A stretch of DNA of 64,000 bases from G013214665 sp964649815 (GTDB lineage Bacteria > Pseudomonadota > Alphaproteobacteria > Rhodobacterales > Rhodobacteraceae): the NCBI GenBank assembly GCA_964649815.1, contig CAZYQC010000009.1, positions 1-64,000 on the forward strand, given 5' to 3'. Below are positions 1 to 9,174 of the stretch, in pieces (position 1 is the stretch's first letter; the number at the start of each line of letters is the position of its first letter). Under the pieces are notes generated by a model, which was not told the origin of the DNA, searched no databases, and saw only the letters and a program-made list of their open reading frames with translations. A program made the position numbers and the translations under genes.

Positions 1-720
1 GATCATGCCACCTACCGTTGGGATGCGGCGGCGGGTGTGGTTGCGCGGGTGTTGGGTGCGGGGCATGGGCTTGTTCTGGCGACCAGCAAGACGGCGGCGG
101 AGGTCGTAGTGATCCGGGCAGAGCTTGGCGCGGCCGCATGGCCGGCGATTGTGGAAAACGGCGGGGGCATTTTGGCGCCAGGCGCGTCGGCGCAAACCGA
201 TCACAGCGTTTACCACAAGATCAGAGACGCGATCCCGCAGCTGCCGCCGGGTTTCGTTGGTTTTGGCGATATGACGGTCGATGAGGTGGCCGAGGCGACG
301 GGGCTTTCACGCCAAGCGGCCGAGGGCGCAAAAGCGCGCTGCTTTAGCGAGCCTGGGACCTGGACAGGATCTCTGGAAGAGCTTGATCTCTTTTTGGCAG
401 CGCTCAACACGTTTGGGCTGGTTGCGCAGCGCGGTGGGCGCTTTCTGACTTTGTCGTTTGGCGGAACCAAGGCCGACCGCATGGCCGAGATCACGGCGCT
501 CTATCGGCCGGACCGTACGATCGCGTTGGGTGATGCAACCAATGATGTCGCAATGTTAGAGCAAGCAGACCACGGCGTCATTATCGCAAACCCGGGCGGC
601 AAAACGATCCCGCCGCTTGTGGGCGAAGAAACTGGTCAAATCCAGCGCACTCTGATGCACGGACCTGCTGGATGGTCGGCTGCGCTGGGAAACCTGTTGG
701 ACGCGCTCGGCAGTTCGTGA
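1..720 (+). CDS. Mannosyl/glucosyl-3-phosphoglycerate phosphatase (HAD family), 5' truncated
   Basis: The reading frame is open from base 1, so the N-terminus with the first HAD aspartate motif lies outside the window. The GTG at 37 is probably internal. Visible HAD features are a lysine motif (GGTKADRM) and the late acidic motif GDATNDVAML, which binds Mg2+ in this superfamily. The family removes phosphate from mannosyl- or glucosyl-3-phosphoglycerate to give the compatible solutes mannosylglycerate or glucosylglycerate. The next gene, 12 bp downstream on the same strand, looks like glucosyl-3-phosphoglycerate synthase, so the glucosyl substrate is more likely. The family call is good; the exact sugar is inferred from context. 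Confidence 0.75.
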   Translation, partial: DHATYRWDAAAGVVARVLGAGHGLVLATSKTAAEVVVIRAELGAAAWPAIVENGGGILAPGASAQTDHSVYHKIRDAIPQLPPGFVGFGDMTVDEVAEATGLSRQAAEGAKARCFSEPGTWTGSLEELDLFLAALNTFGLVAQRGGRFLTLSFGGTKADRMAEITALYRPDRTIALGDATNDVAMLEQADHGVIIANPGGKTIPPLVGEETGQIQRTLMHGPAGWSAALGNLLDALGSS

Positions 721-732
721 CAAACCTTAGGC

Positions 733-1953
733 ATGGCTGATTTTCACCAGAACGGAAACATCACAACGCTGCACGATCTGCGTACGCGCAGCTTGGATGA
801 TCTGACCTATGAACTCACCGCGTTTTCCGAGACGCGCAAAATTACGCTGCTCTTGCCATGTCTATATTCAGAGCTTGAGGGCCCTGCCCTCGCGAATATT
901 GTCAAAGAACTGGCGCAGGTGCCCTATCTGCACCGCGTGATCATCGGGCTCGACCGGGCAAACGAAGACCAATTTCGGCATGCGCGGCAATTTTTCTCTG
1001 CTCTGCCACAGCAGCATATCGTCATTTGGAACGACAGCCCGCGCATGAGGGCAATGGGCACGCGCCTGGACGAGATGGGCTTGGCCCCCCAAGAGCCGGG
1101 CAAAGGGAAAAATGTCTGGAGTTGCATCGGATACCTGATTGCCTGCGCCGACACAGCCGTGATGGCGCTGCACGATTGCGACATCGTCACTTATGACCGC
1201 GGTATGCTTGCGCGCCTTGTGTATCCGGTGGCACATCCAGACTTTCGATACCAGATGGCCAAAGGGTTCTATCCGCGTGTCGACGGCACGCAACTGAATG
1301 GGCGCGTGACACGGTTGCTGGTCAGTCCTTTGTTGATCGCCCTAAAAAAGGTCGTGGGGGATCGCGACTATCTCGATTACTTGCGCAGCTTTCGCTATCC
1401 ACTGTCGGGTGAGTTCGCGATGCGAACAATGTCACTGCCTGATCTGAGAATCCCGTCGGATTGGGGTTTGGAGATTGGTGTTTTGTCAGAAGCTTGGCGA
1501 AACCTAGCACCCAACTCCGTTTGCCAGGTCGAGATCGCAGATGCCTATGACCATAAACATCAGGATTTGTCAGCCGAAGACGCCAACAAAGGCCTGAGCC
1601 GCATGTCCACCGACATCTGCAAAGCGATTTTTCGCAAGCTCGCTGCTGACGGCACGGTGTTTACGCCCAACATGTTCCGAACCTTAAAAGCCACCTATTA
1701 CCGGGGTGCGTTGGATTTGCTTGAAAGCTATTACAACGACGCAAAGATGAACGGCCTTTCGATTGACCGCCACAAAGAGGAAAAAGCGGTTGAGCTTTTT
1801 GCAGAGAACATCATCCGCGCAGGTCAGATGTTCTTGGACAATCCCCACGAAAGCCCGTTTATCCCGACCTGGAATCGGGTGAACGCGGCCGATCCAAGTT
1901 TCCTGAGCGATCTCAAAAAGGCCGCGGCCAAAGACAGCTCGGAATACGCCTGA
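733..1953 (+). CDS. gpgS: Glucosyl-3-phosphoglycerate synthase (GT81-like glycosyltransferase)
   Basis: This 406-residue protein has a GT-A type nucleotide-sugar domain, with LLLPCLYSELEG near residue 40 and the metal-binding segment LHDCDIVTYDR near 150. The length and the C-terminal helical part match bacterial GpgS proteins, which transfer glucose from an NDP-glucose to 3-phosphoglycerate. That is the first step to the osmolyte glucosylglycerate. It follows the phosphatase gene by 12 bp, giving a two-gene synthesis operon. The converging gene downstream is a sucrose-phosphorylase-like enzyme that could degrade the product. Donor specificity (UDP or ADP glucose) cannot be read from the sequence. 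Confidence 0.72.
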   Translation: MADFHQNGNITTLHDLRTRSLDDLTYELTAFSETRKITLLLPCLYSELEGPALANIVKELAQVPYLHRVIIGLDRANEDQFRHARQFFSALPQQHIVIWNDSPRMRAMGTRLDEMGLAPQEPGKGKNVWSCIGYLIACADTAVMALHDCDIVTYDRGMLARLVYPVAHPDFRYQMAKGFYPRVDGTQLNGRVTRLLVSPLLIALKKVVGDRDYLDYLRSFRYPLSGEFAMRTMSLPDLRIPSDWGLEIGVLSEAWRNLAPNSVCQVEIADAYDHKHQDLSAEDANKGLSRMSTDICKAIFRKLAADGTVFTPNMFRTLKATYYRGALDLLESYYNDAKMNGLSIDRHKEEKAVELFAENIIRAGQMFLDNPHESPFIPTWNRVNAADPSFLSDLKKAAAKDSSEYA

Positions 1954-1978
1954 GGCATCGCGCCCAGATCTGCCCGTT

Positions 1979-3724
1979 TTAACCGCGGTTGGTGATCCAT
2001 CGGCATTGATAGGGCGCGAAGGGGATCTCTGGACCAGCGGCCGCAATCACGTCGCCACTCAAAAGATCGACCCATTCGTCATCTTCGATCAAATTGATGT
2101 CAGAGGGGCTGACTAGTACCGTTTCGTCGCTGACGTTGTGGATCGCAAAGATCGATTGGTTCCGGTCCAGACTTTGCCGCCAAACGCCGAACACACGTTC
2201 GTCCAGTCGCAAGGTAAATTGCGTGGCATTGGGGTGGAAGGCAGCCTGTTTTGACCGGATGCGCAGCCGCTCGGACAGCCCGCTTAGAACACGGGCCTGA
2301 TCGCTTGCGGGATCGTCAAGGCGTTCCAGAAGTTCTGGGTAATGCCATCTGTGCCGATTGATGGCGCGATTCATGCCGCGTCGTTCCACAGCGTCGAAAT
2401 CGCTGGGCGTGGCCAGCATGGAATGGATATAGAACGCCGGGATACCTTCAAGCGACATCGGGATGGTTTGCGAACACAAAAAGCGGTCGATGTGATGCCC
2501 GCCCACTCCTTTGAACGTGCGCCCCATCATATCAAAGAGAGAACAGTTCAGCTCGTAAGGCGCTTCGCCACCGTCGGGCAAAGCCCGCATGGAAACCAGC
2601 GCTCCGGCCTCTTGCGCACATGCGATCATCCGGTCTTTTTCGTCCGGCGGCAGGACACCTTCTGCGGGCCGCATGCCAATGCCATCGTGGCTGGCCGTAA
2701 AATTGAGGTAGGCACACCCCAGTTGCGCTGGCGGCATGGCAGATTGCCAGCGGTGAAGATATCGCGCCGATCCCGATTGCATCGCATGCAAAATCAGTGG
2801 CGGCAGGGGAAAGTTATAGACCGCATGCGCCTCGTTGCGATTGCCGAAATAGCTGAGGTTTTCGGTGCGCGGCACGTTGGTTTCCGTAAGCAGCACAACT
2901 GTCTCAACCGCGTAATCACACACGTACCGCATCAATTGCACGATGGCGTGCGTCTGGGGCAAATGGATACAGGTCGTGCCCGGCTCTTTCCAAAGAAAGG
3001 CCACCGCATCCAGCCGCAAGATACGGACACCTTTGTCTATATGCAGACGGATGATCCGCAACATCTCGAGCAAAACGTCTGGGTTGGAAAAATCCAGGTC
3101 GATCTGGTCGTGGCTAAAGGTGCACCAAACGTGCTTGTTCCCCGCCCGGGTTTCGATCTTTTGCAAAAGCGGCGTTGTGCGAGGCCGGACAACCTGGCTT
3201 AGATCATCTTCTGGATCTGCTTCGAAAAAGAACCGATCGTAGGGCGCTTGGCCCTGACGATACGCATTAAACCAATGGCCCTGGCTGGACACATGGTTCA
3301 TCACCAGATCCGACATCAGATGAAACCGCGAGGCGATCCGCGAAATGTCGACCCAATCGCCAAGCTGGGAATTGACGGCGTTGTAATCCGTTACGGCGAA
3401 TCCATCGTCCGAACTGAACGGAAAAAAGGGCAGGATATGCACCCCGTTCAAAACACCCGTCATATGACGCACCAGAAAATCCTCTAGCAAGTCGAGAGGT
3501 TTGTGTTTGCCGTCCTTTATCGTGTTTCCATACGTGATCAAAAGCGCGTCACGCTCAGACCAGAGGCCGTTGCTTGGCGTGCGCGCGCGTTTCCTGCGAT
3601 GCGCGCCCTCAGGCCAAAACGCCTCTTCAATCTGGTCGACGAGCGCATCGGCGGGATGATCAGGATAGATCCGTTGCACCAACTCGGTCAGGCGTGCACG
3701 GAATTGATTGGTCGAGGACGTCAC
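1979..3724 (-). CDS. GH13 sucrose-phosphorylase-like enzyme, probably glucosylglycerate phosphorylase
   Basis: A (beta/alpha)8-barrel glycoside hydrolase family 13 protein of about 581 residues. Conserved regions are DLVMNHVS, RLDAVAFLWKE (nucleophile Asp), LTETNVP (acid/base Glu) and ASHDGIGMRP (third catalytic Asp). The order and length match subfamily GH13_18 (sucrose phosphorylase and relatives). Some members phosphorolyse glucosylglycerate rather than sucrose and are encoded beside GpgS/GpgP, so that role is inferred here. A GTG at 3724 preceded by GGTGGGAG is preferred; an in-frame TTG at 3775 would add 17 residues. It converges on gpgS with a 25-bp gap. Confidence 0.7.
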   Translation of the reverse strand: MTSSTNQFRARLTELVQRIYPDHPADALVDQIEEAFWPEGAHRRKRARTPSNGLWSERDALLITYGNTIKDGKHKPLDLLEDFLVRHMTGVLNGVHILPFFPFSSDDGFAVTDYNAVNSQLGDWVDISRIASRFHLMSDLVMNHVSSQGHWFNAYRQGQAPYDRFFFEADPEDDLSQVVRPRTTPLLQKIETRAGNKHVWCTFSHDQIDLDFSNPDVLLEMLRIIRLHIDKGVRILRLDAVAFLWKEPGTTCIHLPQTHAIVQLMRYVCDYAVETVVLLTETNVPRTENLSYFGNRNEAHAVYNFPLPPLILHAMQSGSARYLHRWQSAMPPAQLGCAYLNFTASHDGIGMRPAEGVLPPDEKDRMIACAQEAGALVSMRALPDGGEAPYELNCSLFDMMGRTFKGVGGHHIDRFLCSQTIPMSLEGIPAFYIHSMLATPSDFDAVERRGMNRAINRHRWHYPELLERLDDPASDQARVLSGLSERLRIRSKQAAFHPNATQFTLRLDERVFGVWRQSLDRNQSIFAIHNVSDETVLVSPSDINLIEDDEWVDLLSGDVIAAAGPEIPFAPYQCRWITNRG

Positions 3725-4019
3725 TGTTGCGCAAGCTCCCACCTGGTGTTGCCGCCAGTTTTTTGTCTTGTGCAAAAGAAGTCAAACACGACCCTGCGCC
3801 AATGGACGTAAATCTCTGGAAAAGTGACCTTTTTCGGCGCTTCTCTGCTTTGTGCCAGCCTGTACCACCAATGCGTGCAGGACGGTTTGCGCTGGCGCTT
3901 AACGCTTGGGCCCGCACACATGCCCCCGCGCTATAGATTGTCATAAAGTGCTAAGGCCCGAAGAGTTTTTGCCAAATCCAGACCCTAGCGATCCCTTCTG
4001 GCTGTGCAGGCAACGTACC
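3725..4019. other. Intergenic stretch upstream of the GH13 gene
   Basis: About 295 bases between the start of the GH13 gene (minus strand) and the stop of the cupin gene. Short open frames here have no recognisable product. The segment must carry the promoter of the GH13 gene, but no operator or terminator could be identified with confidence. Confidence 0.4.
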
Positions 4020-4820
4020 TTAGCCCTTCGCCGGAAATCCCCAAAAGTCGCTAGCGCTTGCATTCACCCACAAAGAGCGCCCTTCGGACCAGGCCAAAAA
4101 CAAGGCTCCGAACTGGGTGGAGAACTCGACCAACGCGCCTTCTTCGATCACGAAGAAATCACCAGCGATGCGTGTTTCCTTTCCAACCTTCAGATCGCCA
4201 CCGATAATGAAGACGTCGATGTCCCCACCCGCGTGAAAGGCTGGCACCTGCGTCGATGGCAACAGACGCAGTTGCAGATGCCGACGGTTGAACTCGGTTT
4301 GCGTATAGTCAAAAACTGGTCTGCGCTGGACGCCCGCATATCCCGTTCCCAACCACTCCAGGTCATCTAGGAACACGTTGATATCAGGCAAAACTTCTGG
4401 GTTTTCGTTCACAATCTCGCCCGCTGTCGCGCCCGTGTGCAAAGTCTCCCCTTTGACACTGTCTTCGCTTGGGTAAATCACCGGCGCTTCCAACCGCGAC
4501 GCCATCAACGTCGGCGCATAGGCAATGGCCGAATGCGTGGCGCCAGCAAGGTTGATGCCGACCTCACCGGCGCGTGCAAATCCTTGGTAATCCGCCAATC
4601 CTCCGTCCAGAAAATAGGAAAACGCAGGGCCCAAATGCTGGTGCAATCCAGTTTCGGTAAAGCTGTCGAACTTTAAGTAACCAAGATACTGGCCTTCCTC
4701 ACGATTTGCCCGAACCGGCGCCAATTGCATGCCGGACTTTTCGGTTGTGGTCCAAGTCAAGTCGCGCTTGTCAAACCCATAAACTCCACTGCTGGCTCGT
4801 GCGTGCATGATGTCGACCAT
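4020..4820 (-). CDS. Bicupin domain protein (dioxygenase-like or anti-sigma ChrR-like cupin)
   Basis: A 266-residue protein with two cupin barrels. The first has a metal-site-like segment ETGLHQHLGPAFSYFLDGG near residues 56-75; the second has the degenerate pattern PAFHAGGDIDVFIIGG. The organisation recalls 2,4-dihydroxyacetophenone dioxygenase-like and ChrR-like cupins, and no substrate can be assigned. The ATG at 4820 has an AGGAG-type ribosome site (GGAGGG) upstream on the minus strand. It is divergent from the TRAP operon across a 98-bp region with nested inverted repeats, so both are probably controlled together, perhaps by the MarR regulator encoded at the end of that operon. Confidence 0.6.
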   Translation of the reverse strand: MVDIMHARASSGVYGFDKRDLTWTTTEKSGMQLAPVRANREEGQYLGYLKFDSFTETGLHQHLGPAFSYFLDGGLADYQGFARAGEVGINLAGATHSAIAYAPTLMASRLEAPVIYPSEDSVKGETLHTGATAGEIVNENPEVLPDINVFLDDLEWLGTGYAGVQRRPVFDYTQTEFNRRHLQLRLLPSTQVPAFHAGGDIDVFIIGGDLKVGKETRIAGDFFVIEEGALVEFSTQFGALFLAWSEGRSLWVNASASDFWGFPAKG

Positions 4821-4843
4821 ACTGGACCCTCCAAATTTCTACA

Positions 4844-4884
4844 CTTGCAATGTAACATATGATATATATGTTGAGCGTTGCAAG
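4844..4884. promoter_or_regulatory. Nested inverted repeats, candidate operator between cupin gene and dctP
   Basis: Outer arms CTTGCAA (4844-4850) and TTGCAAG (4878-4884) enclose inner arms AACATAT (4854-4860) and ATATGTT (4866-4872). All arms are perfect. The block sits centrally in a divergent promoter region, as expected for a dimeric regulator such as the MarR protein encoded at 7638. The assignment to that protein is inference. Confidence 0.5.
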
Positions 4885-4918
4885 CGGGAACAAGGTCCCG
4901 CCATTTGGGAGGAAATCG

Positions 4919-5902
4919 ATGACACTGATCCGATCGCTGGCCGCAGGGCTGGCCTTGTCTGCGAGCACAATGATTGCCCAGGCAGCTGACATTACTTTGC
5001 GCCTCGCTCACGTGGCGCCACCGCAAACAACATATCAAAGCGCAGCTGAACGCTTTGCGAAAAACCTGGCCGAGATCTCTGGCGGCTCGATGGCCGTGGA
5101 CATCATCCCCGGCGGCGTTCTGGGCGATCTGAGCCAATTGTGGGTGCAGACGCGCACCGGTGCCTTGGATCTGCACTTGATCGACGTTTCTGCGACCATT
5201 GCGATGAAAGAGGCGCGTCCGTTTCTTGTCATGTGGACACCCTTCCTGTTCGAAGATCAGAACCACTTTCACCGCTTTGTCGCATCAGACCGCTTCAACA
5301 CGATGATGGCGGATGTCGAAGAACAAACAGGCGTTGTCTATCTGGGCTTGGCCGGTGATCGCCCGCCGCGCGCTCTGAGCACGTCGGATACCGCTGTCCG
5401 CACGCCCGAGGATCTGTCAGGCATGAAAATCCGCACGCCAGAGCATCCGATGATCATCGGCGCATTCAAAGCCTGGGGTGCCGCCCCAACGCCGATCAAG
5501 GGCTCAGAGCTCTTTAACGCTTTGAAAACCGGATTGGTTGATGGTCAAGACAATGGCATCATCGACTTTGTTGGCGCCGGTTACGCGGATGCTCAGGGCC
5601 ATTACATTCCGCTTGACTACATTCACTCTGGCGTCGGCATCTGGATGAGTCCGCAAAGATGGGCGCAACTGACTGATGAACAAAAGATGTGGGTTCGCAA
5701 AGCGACCGAGAAAGCAGGCGTTGAGGGCCGCGCGTTGCACCAGGCACAAATGCAAGACGCTTTGTCCAAGCTGTCTGAGATCGGTGTCGAAGTCACACAG
5801 CCAAACCGCGATGCCTTTCTCTTTGCGCGCGACGCAATTGCCGGTGGCATGGAAGGCAAAGTCTGGCCCGAAGGGTTGGTCGAAGAAATCAGCGGCATGT
5901 AA
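4919..5902 (+). CDS. dctP: TRAP transporter substrate-binding protein DctP
   Basis: A 327-residue periplasmic solute receptor. A Sec signal peptide (MTLIRSLAAGLALSASTMIA, then QAAD) is followed by the TRAP binding-protein fold, with LRLAHVAPPQTTY at the mature N-terminus and the family segment GMKIRTPEHPMII, whose arginine normally binds the substrate carboxylate. The start at 4919 is preferred over an in-frame ATG at 4859 because GGGAGGAAAT lies just before it and the signal peptide then begins correctly. It heads a dctP-dctQ-dctM-marR operon. The ligand is probably an organic acid, but which one is unknown. Confidence 0.9.
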   Translation: MTLIRSLAAGLALSASTMIAQAADITLRLAHVAPPQTTYQSAAERFAKNLAEISGGSMAVDIIPGGVLGDLSQLWVQTRTGALDLHLIDVSATIAMKEARPFLVMWTPFLFEDQNHFHRFVASDRFNTMMADVEEQTGVVYLGLAGDRPPRALSTSDTAVRTPEDLSGMKIRTPEHPMIIGAFKAWGAAPTPIKGSELFNALKTGLVDGQDNGIIDFVGAGYADAQGHYIPLDYIHSGVGIWMSPQRWAQLTDEQKMWVRKATEKAGVEGRALHQAQMQDALSKLSEIGVEVTQPNRDAFLFARDAIAGGMEGKVWPEGLVEEISGM

Positions 5903-6358
5903 ATGAGGGAGACGATCCGCAAGACCCTTGCCCATATATCGCTTTGGGCAATGGGTCTGTGCCTGACCACATTGGTATCGTTGGATTTCTGGCAAGTCAT
6001 CCAGCGATACGCCCTCGGCCAAAGCTGGCCTTGGGCGGGTGACGTCTCGGTCATCCTGCTGTTGACACTTGCGTGGATTGGGGCCGGTCATCTCTGGCTG
6101 GTGAACGGGCACATCGCCGTCGATTTTCTGCCGCTGAAAGACACACAATTGAACGCTCTCAAAACGGTGTTTGATGGTGTCGTGCTGATCGGCGGCGTGG
6201 TTCTGATCCCAATGACATGGGACACGATGCAGGCCTATTCCTTTATCGATCTGCCAACCTTGCCCGTGTCTGGTTCCATCAAATACGTGCCCGTCGCGGT
6301 CGGCCTCGGCTTTTTGACACTGGCGGCAGCGTTAACTTTTCTAAAGCACCGTGAATGA
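5903..6358 (+). CDS. dctQ: TRAP transporter small permease DctQ
   Basis: A 151-residue membrane protein with four predicted hydrophobic segments. The DctQ signature region covers SLDFWQVIQRYALGQSWPWA and the following VILLLTLAWIGAGHLWLVNG. It begins immediately after the dctP stop codon and overlaps dctM by ATGA, so the three subunits are translationally coupled. DctQ joins DctM to form the sodium-driven membrane complex. Confidence 0.88.
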   Translation: MRETIRKTLAHISLWAMGLCLTTLVSLDFWQVIQRYALGQSWPWAGDVSVILLLTLAWIGAGHLWLVNGHIAVDFLPLKDTQLNALKTVFDGVVLIGGVVLIPMTWDTMQAYSFIDLPTLPVSGSIKYVPVAVGLGFLTLAAALTFLKHRE

Positions 6359-7641
6359 TTGAGCTTGCTCTTCTCTTTTTGGTCTTCCTGGGGTTGCTTC
6401 TTGCTGGGGCGCCTGTGGCGTTGGCAATGGCCTCTTCTGTGGGGACATATGCAATTGTGTTCGCCCCTGCCCTGCCGTCGATCGTTCTGATCCAATACTT
6501 TATGCAGGGTCTGGACAACACAGCCTTTACAGCAATCCCATATTTCTTCCTCGCAGGCGCGATTATGAACCTCGGCGGTATGTCGACCCGCCTCCTTAGG
6601 CTGGCGCGCGCCGCCCTGGGCCATTTTCGAGGCGGCCTCAGCCACGCAAATGTTGGCGCCTCAGTTGTGTTTGCAGGCGTCTCCGGCTCGGCCGTTGCGG
6701 ACGCGGCGGCGGTTGGCTCTGTCATGATCCCCGCGATGCGCAAAGAAGGCTATCCCGGCGCCTATGCCGCTGCGGTGACTGCGGCCTCGTCCACCATCGG
6801 TCTGGTGATCCCGCCCTCCATCCCGATGGTGATCTTTGGCCTCTTTACAGGCGCCGACATCGGAGCGTTGTTTTTGGCGGGCGTCGTACCGGGTCTCCTG
6901 ATGGGCCTCTTTCTGGTTGGTGCCAGCGCGGCCCTGGCTGCGAAACGCGGATACCCCGCGTCGCCTTGGCAAGGCTGGGGCGAGCTTAGCGCCGCATTCC
7001 GAGGCTCGTTTTTCGCCCTGCTCATGCCTGTCTTGGTGGTCATCGGCCTTGTCGGCGGCCTGGCGACCACATCCGAAATCGGCGCGGTTGCGGCTGTCTA
7101 CGCGGCACTCGTCAGCCTGCTGGTTTATCGCGAAGCCACGACCAGAGACATCGCGCGCGCCATCGGTCAAGCCGCCGCAGACAGCGCGCGGGTGTTGATC
7201 ATCATCGCGATTTCTGGGGGCTTCGTCTGGATCATCGCCTCTTTGGGTGTCGCCCGCGATCTCGCTGCCCTTGTTGAAAGCTCTGGCCTCAACGGTCCGA
7301 TCCTCTTGGCGCTCATCGCACTTATCCTGCTGGTGCTCGGCACGGTGTTAGAGCCCATCACGCTCTTGGTTGTCGTTGTGCCCTTGCTGGTTCCAGCCGC
7401 ACAAGGCGCCGGGATTGATCTCATCCATCTGGGTCTCGTCTCGGTGCTGGCCGCGTCCATCGGACTTGTCACACCGCCCGTGGGAATCTTGCTTTACATA
7501 ACTGGGGCGCAAGCGCAGGCTAAAGCGATGGACGTCATCTCGGAATCCCTGCCCTTTTTGGCCGCGCTTTTTGCGATCCTGACACTGGTGATTGTTGCCC
7601 CAGGCATCGTCACATGGTTGCCGAGCTTGGCTGCAAAATGA
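6355..7641 (+). CDS. dctM: TRAP transporter large permease DctM
   Basis: A 428-residue, very hydrophobic protein with about twelve membrane spans. Family landmarks are the N-terminal LLFLVFLGLLLAGAPVALAMA, a central GVSGSAVADAAAVGSVMIPAM and a C-terminal GLVTPPVGILLYI. It is the transport subunit of the TRAP system and uses a sodium gradient. It starts by ATGA overlap with dctQ, and the marR start codon overlaps its own stop at 7638-7641. Confidence 0.92.
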   Translation: MIELALLFLVFLGLLLAGAPVALAMASSVGTYAIVFAPALPSIVLIQYFMQGLDNTAFTAIPYFFLAGAIMNLGGMSTRLLRLARAALGHFRGGLSHANVGASVVFAGVSGSAVADAAAVGSVMIPAMRKEGYPGAYAAAVTAASSTIGLVIPPSIPMVIFGLFTGADIGALFLAGVVPGLLMGLFLVGASAALAAKRGYPASPWQGWGELSAAFRGSFFALLMPVLVVIGLVGGLATTSEIGAVAAVYAALVSLLVYREATTRDIARAIGQAAADSARVLIIIAISGGFVWIIASLGVARDLAALVESSGLNGPILLALIALILLVLGTVLEPITLLVVVVPLLVPAAQGAGIDLIHLGLVSVLAASIGLVTPPVGILLYITGAQAQAKAMDVISESLPFLAALFAILTLVIVAPGIVTWLPSLAAK

Positions 7642-8075
7642 CCGAACCCCGCCGCGACGCCCGTGTCGAAGAAACCTTGACCTTTCGTCTTTTGGTCGCC
7701 GTTAACCGGATCGTTCAGCCGTTCCAGGACGCATACGGCAAGACCTTCGATCTCACCTTGCCGGAATGGCGCTGTATGATGGCGCTCGCGTCAAAGCCGG
7801 GTTCGTCCGGCGAAGACATTGCCCGTCACATGGCGATGGACAAAATGATGGTCAGCCGTTCGTTGCGACGGTTGGAAAAGAACGGCCGTTTGATCCGCAC
7901 GCAAGACCCGGCAAACGCCCGTCGCAATGCCTGGGAAATGTCCGAGGCCGGTTGGGACATCTTTGACACGATCCTGCCGTCTGCCTTGGATCGAGACCGA
8001 AAAGCCTTTGAGCACTTACCCGAAGACACAAAAGCCAATCTGATTCAGATCCTGCGGGATTTCGAAGTCGACTAA
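7638..8075 (+). CDS. MarR family transcriptional regulator
   Basis: A 145-residue winged-helix protein. The DNA-recognition part is visible as SGEDIARHMAMDKMMVSRSLRRLEKNG, followed by the wing LIRTQDPANARRNAWEMSEAG. The ATG at 7638 overlaps the dctM stop (ATGA), so it is the last gene of the TRAP operon. It may regulate that operon and the divergent cupin gene through the inverted repeats at 4844-4884. Effector unknown. Confidence 0.85.
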   Translation: MTEPRRDARVEETLTFRLLVAVNRIVQPFQDAYGKTFDLTLPEWRCMMALASKPGSSGEDIARHMAMDKMMVSRSLRRLEKNGRLIRTQDPANARRNAWEMSEAGWDIFDTILPSALDRDRKAFEHLPEDTKANLIQILRDFEVD

Positions 8076-8094
8076 GGTGGGCCGCTCTGCCTGG

Positions 8095-9174
8095 TCACGG
8101 CAGCACAGGCTTTGCGTTTTTAGCGTGCCGCGCAACCAACATTCTCTGATCTTTCGGAATTGGAATAAAGTGCGCTGGCTTGGGCTGAACCCTCTTTTCG
8201 ATCAATTCCGGGAAAATTGCGTGGATCTCCTCCCGCGCATCGGCCGAGAGCGCGTCAACAGCGTTGCCGCCCAAATACAAGCTTTCCGCAGGCGCGCCAT
8301 TGGCAAAAATCACATCATGTTTGTCGAGCAGGACATGAAAATACGTCACTTCTGAGACATCCGTATCGACGTAGATGCCAGGCAATTGCGTAAGTTGGGT
8401 CGCAGAGACGAGAACCTCGTCCGCGCCAAACATCCGCTGACAAATGGGAGAGGAGACATACAAGCGGTGCTGCCTGGACACACGCAGGTCTTGGACTGGC
8501 AAACCGTTGCCCAAAGCCCCTTTGGAAATCACCACCGGGCGCAGTTTAGGGTTCGCGTCCAGCTCAGACGGCAAAATGGCTCGGCGACAAACCAGAACGA
8601 TGGTCTCAAAGCAGTTCCGCTGAGACAACAGCCTGTCTTGTGCCGTCAAATCCTCAACCCGCTTTGGACCCGCATGCGTTTCGATCAATGTGCCTGCGCA
8701 GAAACACGCGACGAAATCGTCATAATCGCGAGAGGTCGATCCCGTCGGGTTGATCTCTGCGGTGACGGTCAGAACAGTGTTAGGCGGCGGGATATTACCT
8801 TCCCAAAAGACGGCATCAGGCACTTCCAAATTGGTGTTGGCCGAGAAATTGAAGCTCGTCATTATGTATTCGTTGCCGTCTGACCCTTCGAATACCAATG
8901 TGTAGGTCGGCGTTACAATCTGACCGGAATTGTACGAGACACCATCAAAGGTCACAGGGTCCTTCAGCGTTTGATTGGATTGTGCTTCGTCAAACGTCCC
9001 GTTTGTCGGATCTTGCACTTTGACAAAAGCGGATTCCCCTCCGCCATTCCAAGTGATCTGATCGCCTTTGTTGAGGTCGGATCGATAGGTTTTATCCTCC
9101 GCCGGGAGGAAACCGGGGTTTTGCGGGTTTGTCAGGTTGTCCGCTGCAAAAATCAGAAAACCTGTTTCAACCAT
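8095..9174 (-). CDS. Hint (Hedgehog/intein) domain protein
   Basis: A 359-residue protein. The C-terminal half carries a Hint_2 domain beginning at the diagnostic FCAGTLIETHAGPKRVEDL (about residue 155) and containing the block VSRQHRLYVSS. The N-terminal half is rich in Asp, Asn, Thr and Gly, as in secreted or surface proteins. Such proteins are abundant in roseobacters, with unknown roles possibly involving self-cleavage. No signal peptide is evident, so export by a type I system is possible. It converges on marR with a 19-bp gap. Confidence 0.75.
   Translation of the reverse strand: MVETGFLIFAADNLTNPQNPGFLPAEDKTYRSDLNKGDQITWNGGGESAFVKVQDPTNGTFDEAQSNQTLKDPVTFDGVSYNSGQIVTPTYTLVFEGSDGNEYIMTSFNFSANTNLEVPDAVFWEGNIPPPNTVLTVTAEINPTGSTSRDYDDFVACFCAGTLIETHAGPKRVEDLTAQDRLLSQRNCFETIVLVCRRAILPSELDANPKLRPVVISKGALGNGLPVQDLRVSRQHRLYVSSPICQRMFGADEVLVSATQLTQLPGIYVDTDVSEVTYFHVLLDKHDVIFANGAPAESLYLGGNAVDALSADAREEIHAIFPELIEKRVQPKPAHFIPIPKDQRMLVARHAKNAKPVLP

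Noticed and set aside
2342..3202. 286-codon frame antisense to the GH13 gene
   Set aside because: The GH13 catalytic regions lie on the other strand; no motif in this frame.
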